From contig JAUWHO010000023.1 of assembly GCA_030605835.1 (NCBI GenBank), positions 62,001 through 126,000 on the forward strand: a DNA stretch of 64,000 nucleotides. The letters run 5' to 3'. A program made the position numbers and the translations under genes. Shown here one piece after another: positions 9,243 to 17,065 of the stretch. The stretch's first letter is position 1. The number at the start of each line of letters is the position of its first letter. This DNA is from Candidatus Zixiibacteriota bacterium. Its GTDB lineage: Bacteria > Zixibacteria > MSB-5A5 > DG-27. The notes under the pieces were generated by a model. The model saw only the letters and a program-made list of their open reading frames with translations. It made no database searches and was not told the origin of the DNA.

Positions 9243-9541
9243 AAAGTTCAGTTGCCAAAGAACCAGGGACACGAATCCGTGCAAAAATTTCGCAAATTTT
9301 GTGCCAATCCCACGCCGGCGCCGAGCATGCGACCTCGGCGGAAAGGGCAGAGCAGCAGAGCGGCCTCTATAAAAGAGACCTGCGACCAAGTCCTTATTTG
9401 ATTTAGAGTTCTCTCCGAGAAATCGATTATGCGGAGCGGTGCTTGACTCTTGTTGTTCTCTATCTTTCTGTGGTTTGCTCGCTCCGGCTGTGAAATCCCT
9501 TACACAATCTCTGCAACCCCTCCGGCTGCCCTCCCGATCTG
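9243..9541 (-). other. Gene-free spacer, possibly a structured lplA leader
   Basis: No convincing coding sequence is visible; the 184-residue track ORF here is low-complexity shadow. On the minus strand it holds several imperfect hairpins, such as CCGAG...CTCGG near 9329-9338 and GCAAAAATTT...AAATTTTGTGC near 9281-9303. It follows a promoter-like pair. I checked for RNase P, tmRNA and SRP signatures and saw none. Confidence 0.4.
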
Positions 9542-9569
9542 AATTTAACACAACTCCCTTCAAAGTCAA
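9542..9569 (-). promoter_or_regulatory. Sigma70-like promoter upstream of lplA
   Basis: TTGACT, 16 nt, TAAATT on the minus strand, immediately after the etfB stop. It would give lplA its own transcript with a leader of about 300 nt. Confidence 0.45.
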
Positions 9570-9577
9570 GCTTTTTC

Positions 9578-10363
9578 CTATATCACCTGCAGTCCTTTGA
9601 GCTTCTCCACCAGCTTTTCGGAGACCTCCTCCGGAGTGCCGGTCAGGATTTCTCCCTTGGGTCTGGGAGGGGGAGGAGACACTTTGAGCGACTTCAAGTT
9701 CGGTTCTCCCCCCGGCAGCTTGGCGATGAACTCGCTCAACTCTGCCTGCGACCACTCGGTTATGGGAGCCTTCCTGGCCCGCATCTTCCTCTTCAGGGAG
9801 GGGAGCCGGGGTTCGTTGATCTCCTTCACTACCGACAGCACCGCCGGGAGGGTCAATTCCACCACATCGTATCCTTCCTCGGTGGTGCGCTCCACTGTCA
9901 GGCTCCCCTCCTTTAGCTCCCTTATCTTCCTAACGAATAAAACCTGGGGAAGGAGCAGGAATTCTGCCAGCGCAGGGGCGACCTGGGCGGAGTCGTCATC
10001 GACCGCCTGTTTCCCGCAGAGGATCAGATCGAACTCCCCCAACTTCTTGATGCCCGCCGCCAGAACTCTCGCGGTTGCGATCGGATCTTCCGTCAAAAAA
10101 CTCTGGTCGTTGAGGAGGATGGCCTCATCAACTCCCAGAGAGAGAGCCTCCCTCAAGGAGGTCTCGTTCTCCTTCGGCCCCACCGATATGGCGGTGACCT
10201 TGCCGCCACTTTTCTCCTTGAGGCGTAGCCCCTCCTCGATGGCATACATATCGAAGGGATTGACCATCTCGGCTCCCGGGGGATGCACCACCTTACCGGA
10301 GGCCTCGTCCACCCTCACCTGCTCGATCTCTGGAACCTGTTTTATGCAGACGATAACGTTCAT
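9578..10363 (-). CDS. etfB: Electron transfer flavoprotein beta subunit
   Basis: 261 residues, normal for EtfB. The start 'MNVIVCIKQVPE', the segment 'NPFDMYAIEEGLRLKE', 'LCGKQAVDDDSAQVAPALAEFL' (AMP/FAD-binding region) and 'LPAVLSVVKEINEPRLPSLK' are characteristic. EtfB pairs with EtfA to carry electrons from acyl-CoA dehydrogenases to the quinone pool. ATG follows GAGGAG. The acyl-CoA dehydrogenase gene lies 113 nt upstream on the same strand, as expected. EtfA, normally the next gene, is absent: the next ~400 bp are non-coding and then lplA begins. The partner must be elsewhere. Confidence 0.93.
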   Translation of the reverse strand: MNVIVCIKQVPEIEQVRVDEASGKVVHPPGAEMVNPFDMYAIEEGLRLKEKSGGKVTAISVGPKENETSLREALSLGVDEAILLNDQSFLTEDPIATARVLAAGIKKLGEFDLILCGKQAVDDDSAQVAPALAEFLLLPQVLFVRKIRELKEGSLTVERTTEEGYDVVELTLPAVLSVVKEINEPRLPSLKRKMRARKAPITEWSQAELSEFIAKLPGGEPNLKSLKVSPPPPRPKGEILTGTPEEVSEKLVEKLKGLQVI

Positions 10364-10476
10364 ATCTCCTCACTCTTTTTGGAAAGAAGGAAATCTTGAC
10401 TTCAATCTTAGGTTGGCACAACGGGTAGTGACCCGTAAAGTGATATCTTGAAAAGGATAGCTCACCGCTAAAGGAA

Positions 10477-11637
10477 TCAGTGCTCCCGTCGGGTGAGACC
10501 TTTTATCAGCTCCAGGGCGATGACGGAACGTTGGATCTGATTGGTGCCTTCGTAGATTTGAGTGATCTTAGCGTCCCGCATCATCTTCTCCACCGGGTAC
10601 TCCTTCATATAACCGTAACCCCCGAAAATTTGTACCGCATCGGTGGTTACCTCCATGGCGACGTCGGAGGCGAAAAGCTTAGCCATCGCCGATATCTTGG
10701 AGAAACTCCTGGCTCCGGAATCGATAAGCCGGGCGGCATGGTGGATCAAGGCCCGGGCGGCCTCCACCTTGGTGGCCATGTCTGCCAACATGAACTGAAT
10801 CCCCTGAAATGATGAGATTTTCTTGCCGAACTGTTCCCGCTGGTGAGCGTATCTTAAGGCCTCCTCCAGTGCCCCCTGCGCGATCCCCACCGCCTGGGCG
10901 GCCACTCCCGGACGGGTGCGGTCAAAGGTCTTCATCGCCACCTGGAAACCCAAACCCTCCTTGCCCAACACGTTCTCTTTTGGAACCCGACAATCCTCGA
11001 AAACGAGCTCCCTGGTGGCAGAAGCTCGGATCCCCATTTTGTTCTCCTTCTTTCCGAAGGAGAACCCCGGGGTGCCCTTCTCGATGATGAAGGCGGTGGC
11101 TCCCCGAGCGCCTCTTTTCCTGTCGGTCATAAGAACGCTGGTGTAGATCTCCGCTTCCCCCCCATTGGTTATCCACTGTTTGGTGCCGTTGAGAACGTAA
11201 TAGTCCCCCTCCTTAACAGCGGTCGATTTGATGGAAGCAGCATCGGAGCCGCTCTCGGCCTCGGTGAGCCCGAAGGCGGCCAGTTTTTTCCCGGAGGCAA
11301 TATCCGGCAGATATTTTCTCTTCTGCGCCTCGGTTCCGTAGAGCAATATCGGGAAAGCCCCTAACCCGGTGGCGGCAAAAGCTAAGGCTACGCCTCCGCA
11401 GATTCGAGAGAGTTCCTCGGTGACGATGACCATCTCCATTACGCCGCCACCCATGCCGCCATACTCCTCCGGGATGTAGACCCCCATCAAATCGGACTGC
11501 CCCAGAATCTTCACTATCTCCCACGGGAATTCCCCGGTCTCATCGCATTCTGCCCTGATCGGGAGGATCTTCTGCTCCGCGATTCTACGAGTGAGGTCAC
11601 GAATCTCCCTCTGCTCTTCGGTGAGAAAATAATCCAT
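10477..11637 (-). CDS. Acyl-CoA dehydrogenase
   Basis: 386 residues, standard for the family. N-terminal 'FLTEEQREIRDLTRRIAEQ' helix, 'AFGLTEAESGSDAASIKSTA' (FAD/substrate loop), 'YVLNGTKQWITNGG', and the C-terminal 'QIFGGYGYMKEYPVEKMMRDAKITQIYEGTNQIQR' are diagnostic; the E of 'YEGTNQIQR' is the usual catalytic base of short/medium-chain enzymes. It oxidises acyl-CoA to enoyl-CoA and passes electrons to ETF; etfB follows. Chain-length specificity cannot be read. The ribosome site before ATG is weak. Confidence 0.93.
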   Translation of the reverse strand: MDYFLTEEQREIRDLTRRIAEQKILPIRAECDETGEFPWEIVKILGQSDLMGVYIPEEYGGMGGGVMEMVIVTEELSRICGGVALAFAATGLGAFPILLYGTEAQKRKYLPDIASGKKLAAFGLTEAESGSDAASIKSTAVKEGDYYVLNGTKQWITNGGEAEIYTSVLMTDRKRGARGATAFIIEKGTPGFSFGKKENKMGIRASATRELVFEDCRVPKENVLGKEGLGFQVAMKTFDRTRPGVAAQAVGIAQGALEEALRYAHQREQFGKKISSFQGIQFMLADMATKVEAARALIHHAARLIDSGARSFSKISAMAKLFASDVAMEVTTDAVQIFGGYGYMKEYPVEKMMRDAKITQIYEGTNQIQRSVIALELIKGLTRREH

Positions 11638-11890
11638 CGCTTTTGCTCGTTTTTCTCTTCACATTTTGATTGCAGCAATGATAAAAAACGACAGGGAACG
11701 ACGCAAGGGGAAAATCTGTAGCAAGGTCGTTAGGTCGCCAAGAGAGAGGCGGGCAAATTCCCCTTCGATGGGCACAGTCTCCAGGATCTCGGAGGTGGAA
11801 GGTGAAGCTCTCCGCTACCGGCAACTACTCACCACTCACCAGCTACCAATAATCAATGTGATTTTTTTCACCAAACGATACCGAAATCGG
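11638..11890. other. Gene-free spacer between divergent acd and floT
   Basis: Divergent intergenic region. The track ORF at 11666-11983 has no recognisable domain and unusual composition, so I do not call it. Apart from the floT promoter at its right end I see no structured element. Confidence 0.5.
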
Positions 11891-11919
11891 TTGCGGCAGA
11901 AAAGAATATTAGATATAAT
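11891..11919 (+). promoter_or_regulatory. Promoter for flotillin gene
   Basis: TTGCGG, 17 nt, TATAAT. The -10 box is a perfect consensus and lies about 90 nt before the floT ATG. Confidence 0.6.
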
Positions 11920-12008
11920 GACCCGAAAATTAGAGGTCTTCCTGAACAAGGTAATCGGAGGCCTCTTGACCTTTTTGCTATGATAATGAAGGGAAAGGAG
12001 CACGAATT

Positions 12009-13418
12009 ATGAGCCTGACTACTTTACTGATCCTGATTGGTGCGGTAGTTGTCGTCCTGGCGCTGATCGTTTTTGCGCTTGCGAAACAGTACCGCAAGGT
12101 GGGACCTAACGAAGTTCTGATTATCTCCGGAGGTAGAAGACGCACCATAACCCAGCCTGACGGCACCAGGAGGAAAGTAGGTTACCGGATGCACATCGGA
12201 GGGGGAACTTTCGTTCTGCCATTCATAGAGAGTGCCCAGGTCTTGCCACTGGAGGTTTTCACCTTGACGATCGAGGTTCCAGAGTGCTTGACTTCCCGGG
12301 GGATCGCGGTCAAGGCGGTGAGTCAGGGGCAGGTGAAAGTCGGTGGCAACGAGGACATGATTCGCCTGGCGGCCGAACAGTTCTTAAGTAAGGGGGCTGA
12401 AGGGATAAGGGAAATTGGCACTCAAATCTTAGAGGGATACATGCGGGGAGCACTGGGAAGCTCCACGATAGAGGAAGTCTACCAGAACCGGGATACCTTC
12501 TCGGAGACGGTGAGAGGAAACGCCGCCGCCGATTTCGCCCGCCTGGGGCTGGAAATCGTCTCCTTCTCCCTGAAAGATATCGGCGATGATCAGGGTTACA
12601 TCGAAGCCATGGGACGACCTCGCATTGCCCAAGTGAAAGCCGAAGCCGCCATCGCTCAGGCCGAATCGGACAAGGAGGCCACGGTCAAATCCGCTATCGC
12701 CAGGAAGGAGGGGGACGTCGTCAAATTCCAGGCAGAGACCGAAATCGCCCAGGCCAGCCGGGACTATGAGACCAGACGAGCCGAGTTCCAGGCTGTCATC
12801 AACCAGAAGAAGGCTAAATCGGATCTCGCTTACGAGTTAGAACGCCAGCGGATGAACCAGCAGATCCGGGAGGAAGAATACAAGGTCAGGATGATAGAGA
12901 AAGAACACAACATCGAGCTCGAAGAGAAGGAGATCTCAAGAAAAGAGAAAGAGCTGGAATCCACTGTCAAAAAGGCCGCCGATGCCAGGAAATACCAGGT
13001 TCAGGCGGAGGCGGAGGCGGAGCGTTTTCGCATCGAGGCTCTGGCCAGAGCCAACGCTGAGGCCACCAAGTTAGAAGGGACAGCGGAAGCCGAAGCGATG
13101 ATGAAGAAGGCGGAATCCTGGAAAGACTATAACGAAGCCGCCATCTATCAGATGGTGGTGGAGAAGTTACCGGAATTAGCTCGGGCCGTATCTGAGCCGC
13201 TCTCCAAGGTCGACAAGATCGTGCTGGTCAGCAGCGGCGACGGCTCTCTGGGAGCTTCCCGAATCACCGGGCAAGTGGCTGAAATCTTAGCGCAATTGCC
13301 GACCGTTATTGAGTCCTTAAGCGGGGTCGACATCAAGAAGCTTCTGGAGAATCTGCCAGCATTTAAGGGGAAGGGAAAAGCCCCAAGCCCTCCGAGCTCG
13401 GCCAAAGGGGGAAAATAA
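12009..13418 (+). CDS. floT: Flotillin-like SPFH membrane protein
   Basis: 469 residues. An N-terminal membrane helix ('LLILIGAVVVVLALIVFALA', ~5-24) is followed by an SPFH/Band 7 domain ('YRKVGPNEVLIISGG', 'IEVPECLTSRGIAVKAVSQGQVKVGG'). A long charged heptad region rich in Glu/Lys/Ala (~215-385, e.g. 'EAEAERFRIEALARANAEATKLEG') is the flotillin coiled coil. Flotillins oligomerise at the membrane and organise lipid domains. ATG follows 'GGGAAAGGAG'. The aminotransferase-kinase fusion starts 32 nt after the stop, so the two probably share a transcript. NfeD, often next to flotillins, is not adjacent; an NfeD-like gene lies at 44.4 kb. Confidence 0.93.
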   Translation: MSLTTLLILIGAVVVVLALIVFALAKQYRKVGPNEVLIISGGRRRTITQPDGTRRKVGYRMHIGGGTFVLPFIESAQVLPLEVFTLTIEVPECLTSRGIAVKAVSQGQVKVGGNEDMIRLAAEQFLSKGAEGIREIGTQILEGYMRGALGSSTIEEVYQNRDTFSETVRGNAAADFARLGLEIVSFSLKDIGDDQGYIEAMGRPRIAQVKAEAAIAQAESDKEATVKSAIARKEGDVVKFQAETEIAQASRDYETRRAEFQAVINQKKAKSDLAYELERQRMNQQIREEEYKVRMIEKEHNIELEEKEISRKEKELESTVKKAADARKYQVQAEAEAERFRIEALARANAEATKLEGTAEAEAMMKKAESWKDYNEAAIYQMVVEKLPELARAVSEPLSKVDKIVLVSSGDGSLGASRITGQVAEILAQLPTVIESLSGVDIKKLLENLPAFKGKGKAPSPPSSAKGGK

Positions 13419-13450
13419 TTGACCGGAATAGCTTACCTTGAGGCAAGGAC

Positions 13451-15793
13451 ATGTTAGCAGATAGAATTCAGCGGATCGGGTTTTCCCCCACCCTCAAAAT
13501 CACCGCCAAAGCCAAGGCCATGAAGGCAGAGGGGATTGACGTCATCGACTTCTCCGTCGGGGAGCCTGATTTTCCCACCCCGGAAAACGTCAAGGCCGCC
13601 GGCAAGGCCGCCATCGACGAGAATTTTACCAAATACACCGCCAACGACGGCATCCCGGAGCTGAAACGGGCGATTATCAAGAAGTTCAAAGAAGAGAACG
13701 GGCTGGAATACGACCCCTCCGAGATAATCGTCTCCAGCGGGGCGAAGAACTGCATGTACAATCTCTCGGTGGCACTCTTCAATAAAGATGAAGAGTGCAT
13801 CATCCCCGCTCCCTACTGGGTGTCATATCCTCACATGGTGAGCCTGGCAAAGGGCAAATCGGTCATCATCCAGACCAAGGAGGAGAACGGTTTCAGGCTC
13901 ACTCCCAAACAACTGGAAGCCGCTATATCGCCGAGCACAAAGGCCTTGATCATAAACAACCCCTGCAATCCCACCGGGGCTGCTTACTCCGAAGAGGAAT
14001 TGAAAGAGCTGGTCGAGATCGCTGCCGAGGAGGGTCTCGTTATCATAGCGGACGAGATTTACGAGAAGCTGGTATACGATGGTTTCCGATTCGTCAGCGT
14101 TGCCTCTCTGGGCAAGAAGATCAAGGAGAAGACCGTAATCATCAACGGGGTCTCCAAAGCTTATTCCATGACCGGCTGGAGACTTGGTTACGCCGCCGGC
14201 CCCAGAGAGCTGATCGCCGGGATGGACAAAGTGCAAAGCCACAACACCTCCAATGCCTGTTCGATTTCACAGAAGGCAGCCCTGGAGGCGCTGCTGGGTC
14301 CCCAGAGTGAAATCCCCCGCATGGTCTCCGAATTTCAGATGCGGCGCAACCTCATCCTCCAGAAGCTGCGGCTGATTCCGGGGACTTCCTGCATAGAACC
14401 CCGAGGCGCCTTCTATGTTTTCCCGAATTTCAGAAACTACTTCGATAAAGAGTATCAGGGGATGCAAATTCGCAATTCCTACGGTCTGGCATACTACCTT
14501 TTGAAGCAGGCCCGGGTGGCGGTCGTTCCCGGGGACGGCTTTGGAACCGAGGGCTATATCCGCTTCTCCTATGCCACCTCCACCACAAATATCGAAGAGG
14601 GGATGAACCGGGTGATTGAAGCGATGGCGAAGTTGGAGCCCACCCGGAAGGCGAAAGTGATCGCCCTCAATAACACCGTCACCTTGCGCAAGTCCTTTGT
14701 AGAGATAGAGCCGGCTACTAGTATGGAGAGGCGGGGTGCGCTGGTGGCCGAGGCTGAAGACCACCTCACCCACGACAACTACTTCGAGTGGAACGTCAAT
14801 GTTGCCGGAGTGATTCTCCAACTCCGCACGAATCTCTCCCACCTGTATGATTTCTGGATCGAGAACTGGTATCCCGCCCAACTGGAGGCGGACATAGAAC
14901 CGCATGGGATCATCTACGCCGTGGGCTGGATTCCAGGTCGGGAGCCTTACGCCTATTACAATTCTGAGTCTCGGACGGCGGTCTTTTTCAAGTCCGCTTT
15001 CTACGGTCAGCTCCGGAGCCTGGCTTTAGGGATGGTGGCCGACATGACGGAGCGTCTATTCGACCTCCATCCCATCCGCTGTTTTTGCGTCGATGTCGGA
15101 GGCATGGGGGCACTGCTGATTGCCCCTCCGGGGACTGGCAAATCGGCTCACGTGGCGGCTCTGATGCGGATGGAAGAGACCAAGCTGGTGTCAGACGACA
15201 TCGTCTTCGTTCGTTACTGTGGTAGGGAGGCTTTCGCCGACACCCCGGAGAGGAAGTTTTACATGCGCACCGATTTCGTCAAATACTATCCCGATCTAGC
15301 ACCGCTTTTCGACCGCAGCAAGTGCGAGAATGTAGTCACCAAGAAGGAGGAGTGCACCAATTCCAGGTGCATGCAGGAGGACAATTGCAGATTAGATCGC
15401 GGCGCTCCCTTCTGTTACGAGGCTTCGGATAAATCTCGGGCCATGCTCGATCCTTACTGGATTGGGGGACCCGACAAGCATAGCAAGAGGACTTCGGTCA
15501 AATGGGTTTTCATCCTGAAGCGTGACCCCGTCTCTCCCCCGATTGAGAAAGTTGACCCCGATGTTGCCATAAAACATCTGGAGGAGGGCCGAAGCCAGAC
15601 CGCAACCGGTGGCTACAAGAACGAGCCCTTTTTCAACCCCCATCTTTTGGTCAAAACCCAGGAGAGAATCGAGCTGCAGAAGCGCAACTTCGCTCGTCTT
15701 TTCAATATTGCCACTCCATACTTCGTGAACACCAGCGCCGAATCAACCGGAGAGCTGCAGGCGATGATAAGGGGCATCATTGCAGAAAAATAA
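13451..15793 (+). CDS. Aminotransferase (class I/II) fused to HPr-kinase-like P-loop domain
   Basis: 780 residues in one uninterrupted frame. Residues 1-~398 form a complete fold-type I aminotransferase of the aspartate/prephenate group: 'GEPDFPTPENV', 'NNPCNPTGAAYS', 'IADEIYEKLVY' and the PLP lysine in 'SKAYSMTGWRLGY'. After ~150 residues without recognised motifs comes 'LLIAPPGTGKSAHVAAL' (~555-570, Walker A) and 'TKLVSDDIVFV', which matches the 'LVADD' signature of HPr kinase/PEPCK-type folds. A cysteine cluster follows (~620-655, 'SKCENVV...ECTNSRCMQEDNC'). The C-terminal half might be a regulatory or phosphotransfer domain; its substrate is unknown. Likely operon with flotillin. Confidence 0.85.
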   Translation: MLADRIQRIGFSPTLKITAKAKAMKAEGIDVIDFSVGEPDFPTPENVKAAGKAAIDENFTKYTANDGIPELKRAIIKKFKEENGLEYDPSEIIVSSGAKNCMYNLSVALFNKDEECIIPAPYWVSYPHMVSLAKGKSVIIQTKEENGFRLTPKQLEAAISPSTKALIINNPCNPTGAAYSEEELKELVEIAAEEGLVIIADEIYEKLVYDGFRFVSVASLGKKIKEKTVIINGVSKAYSMTGWRLGYAAGPRELIAGMDKVQSHNTSNACSISQKAALEALLGPQSEIPRMVSEFQMRRNLILQKLRLIPGTSCIEPRGAFYVFPNFRNYFDKEYQGMQIRNSYGLAYYLLKQARVAVVPGDGFGTEGYIRFSYATSTTNIEEGMNRVIEAMAKLEPTRKAKVIALNNTVTLRKSFVEIEPATSMERRGALVAEAEDHLTHDNYFEWNVNVAGVILQLRTNLSHLYDFWIENWYPAQLEADIEPHGIIYAVGWIPGREPYAYYNSESRTAVFFKSAFYGQLRSLALGMVADMTERLFDLHPIRCFCVDVGGMGALLIAPPGTGKSAHVAALMRMEETKLVSDDIVFVRYCGREAFADTPERKFYMRTDFVKYYPDLAPLFDRSKCENVVTKKEECTNSRCMQEDNCRLDRGAPFCYEASDKSRAMLDPYWIGGPDKHSKRTSVKWVFILKRDPVSPPIEKVDPDVAIKHLEEGRSQTATGGYKNEPFFNPHLLVKTQERIELQKRNFARLFNIATPYFVNTSAESTGELQAMIRGIIAEK

Positions 15794-15842
15794 CTTCAAG
15801 TTCCGCTGGGACCAAAGCGCAGCATGTCCCGGCGGCAGTGAC

Positions 15843-15970
15843 GGTCAGAGCATGCTATCGCTTCGGCCCTGACCGAGCTCGTGAGGCACCCCCAGTTCCG
15901 TCAGGACCGAAGTGAAACGAGTCCTGACGGTAGATAAGGGTCAGGATGCGCTATCGCTCCGACCCTCACC
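15843..15970. repeat. Three related palindromic units in alternating orientation
   Basis: Units at 15843-15874 (minus), 15898-15930 (plus) and 15938-15970 (minus) align as GTSAGGnYCGRAGYGAWA...CTGAC. The middle one has a perfect 10 bp stem CCGTCAGGAC/GTCCTGACGG. They follow the fusion gene and look like a small cluster of a dispersed palindromic repeat. Confidence 0.6.
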
Positions 15971-15976
15971 TAACTG

Positions 15977-15997
15977 AAAAAGCCCCCGAAGGGGCCC
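15977..15997 (-). terminator. Intrinsic terminator with TTCG tetraloop
   Basis: Minus strand GCCCC-TTCG-GGGGC followed by TTTTT. No protein gene on the minus strand ends here; it ends the candidate small RNA. Confidence 0.8.
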
Positions 15998-16037
15998 GAT
16001 GACCTGCCGGTCATCCACCTCCACCATCACGTGGATT
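15977..16037 (-). ncRNA. Candidate ~60 nt small RNA with own promoter and terminator
   Basis: A minus-strand promoter (TTGACA-17 nt-TATTTA, 16072-16044) predicts a start near 16037. The transcript would contain ATCCAC...GTGGAT, then GATGACC-GGCA-GGTCATC (7 bp, 15998-16015), then the terminator hairpin. A 14-codon frame starting at 16014 after GGTGGAGGTGG exists, but its stop (15970-15972) lies beyond the terminator T-run, so it is probably not translated. No minus-strand gene lies downstream for kilobases, which argues against an attenuator. No known RNA family is recognised. Confidence 0.6.
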
Positions 16038-16043
16038 ATTTAC

Positions 16044-16072
16044 TAAATATCAAATCCCACTCGGCTTGTCAA
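16044..16072 (-). promoter_or_regulatory. Promoter of the candidate small RNA
   Basis: TTGACA, 17 nt, TATTTA on the minus strand, divergent from the DUF169 gene. Confidence 0.65.
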
Positions 16073-16144
16073 GTGTTTTTTGCGGTCTTCGGGCTCCGCA
16101 ACACAGCCGTGAAATGAATCTTCCTGTTGGCACGAGGAGAAAAC

Positions 16145-16888
16145 ATGAGCACTGAATGGCAGAATTACGCAGGTGAAATCGGGGAGCTTCTTGGGCTCAA
16201 AGGCAGCCCGGTTGCGATTACTTATTCGATGGAGCCACCATCGACCTCGGCGGGTGGGAAATATCGTGTCTGTGACGCCTTCCTGCATAGCAGAGACGGC
16301 AAAGTCATCGACCTTACAGCTTCGACATCGGCCTGCAGTGGTGGAACCTGGCATCTGGGTCTCGGGGAGCGTCCGAAAGGGGAGGCAGGCAGGGCCCTCA
16401 AAGATTTTCTTGTAAATGGAGAAAAGCTCTTCTGCTCCATTTCCGCATTCCACCGGGCGATGGTCCTGAGTACGCCACCGCCGTTAGGTCTTGCGGAACA
16501 TATCATTTTCTGTCCTTTGGAGAAGGCGGAGTTCAAGCCGGACATGGTGCTCTTTATCTGCAACGCGGAGCAGGCATGCCGTCTTGTTACCCTCGATGGT
16601 TACGACACCGGCATTCCCCCGAAGCTGGAGATGTCCGGGTCGACCTGTCATCAGGCAGTCGCTTATCCCATCGTCACCGGAGAGCTAAACGTCAGCCTCA
16701 TGGATTACACAAGTCGCCGAATTCGAGGTTACACAGCCGCGGATTTGATCGTCTCAGTCCCTTATCACCGCTTTCACGGAGTCATGCGAAGCATCCCGCA
16801 CTGCACCGCCGGGCGGGCGAAAATGGAGATCCCCGAATCATTCCGCCGTCTTGTTGGGGATGAGGCCTTACAGGATCTGGAAGACTAG
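16145..16888 (+). CDS. DUF169 family protein
   Basis: 247 residues from ATG 16145, which follows CGAGGAGAAAAC; the track start is an in-frame TTG upstream. The pattern 'GLKGSPVAITY', 'CDAFLHSRDGKVIDLT', 'CSGGTWHLGLG', 'LVNGEKLFCSISAF', 'MSGSTCHQAVAYPIVTGELNVSLMDYTSRR' and 'DLIVSVPYHRFHGVMRSIP' matches DUF169 proteins, whose conserved cysteines suggest metal or cofactor binding. The function of the family is not established. It stands alone between the candidate small RNA and rpe. Confidence 0.8.
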   Translation: MSTEWQNYAGEIGELLGLKGSPVAITYSMEPPSTSAGGKYRVCDAFLHSRDGKVIDLTASTSACSGGTWHLGLGERPKGEAGRALKDFLVNGEKLFCSISAFHRAMVLSTPPPLGLAEHIIFCPLEKAEFKPDMVLFICNAEQACRLVTLDGYDTGIPPKLEMSGSTCHQAVAYPIVTGELNVSLMDYTSRRIRGYTAADLIVSVPYHRFHGVMRSIPHCTAGRAKMEIPESFRRLVGDEALQDLED

Positions 16889-16933
16889 CGAAGACAACTG
16901 ACGGTTTTGCTCTGAAGCAGGACATGCATCGCT

Positions 16934-16965
16934 AGGGTGGGAGTTGAACTCCCACCCTTTTCTCT
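16934..16965 (+). terminator. Hairpin AGGGTGGGAG-TTGAA-CTCCCACCCT with T-rich tail
   Basis: Perfect 10 bp stem followed by TTTCTCTTT, downstream of the DUF169 gene. Near copy of the 4694 hairpin with a compensatory closing pair. Confidence 0.7.
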
Positions 16966-16996
16966 TTGGGTGCCGAGCTGGAGCTTCCCTTAATCG

Positions 16997-17025
16997 TTGA
17001 CAAAAACCTGCAAGATAGTTAAGTT
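16997..17025 (+). promoter_or_regulatory. Promoter for rpe
   Basis: TTGACA, 17 nt, TAAGTT, about 40 nt before the rpe ATG. The -35 is perfect and the -10 weak. Confidence 0.5.
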
Positions 17026-17065
17026 CCAATTCGAACATGTTCTCCGAATAGCTGAGGTCTGCTGA

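Noticed and set aside
9201-9755. 184-residue minus-strand ORF
   Set aside because: It overlaps etfB out of frame and its translation is low-complexity with no domain; the 3' part covers the non-coding spacer.
11666-11983. 105-residue plus-strand ORF upstream of floT
   Set aside because: No recognisable motif, poor start, and the floT promoter lies inside it.
15970-16014. 14-codon leader peptide and attenuator
   Set aside because: Its stop codon lies past the terminator T-run and no minus-strand gene follows, so a small RNA is the better reading.
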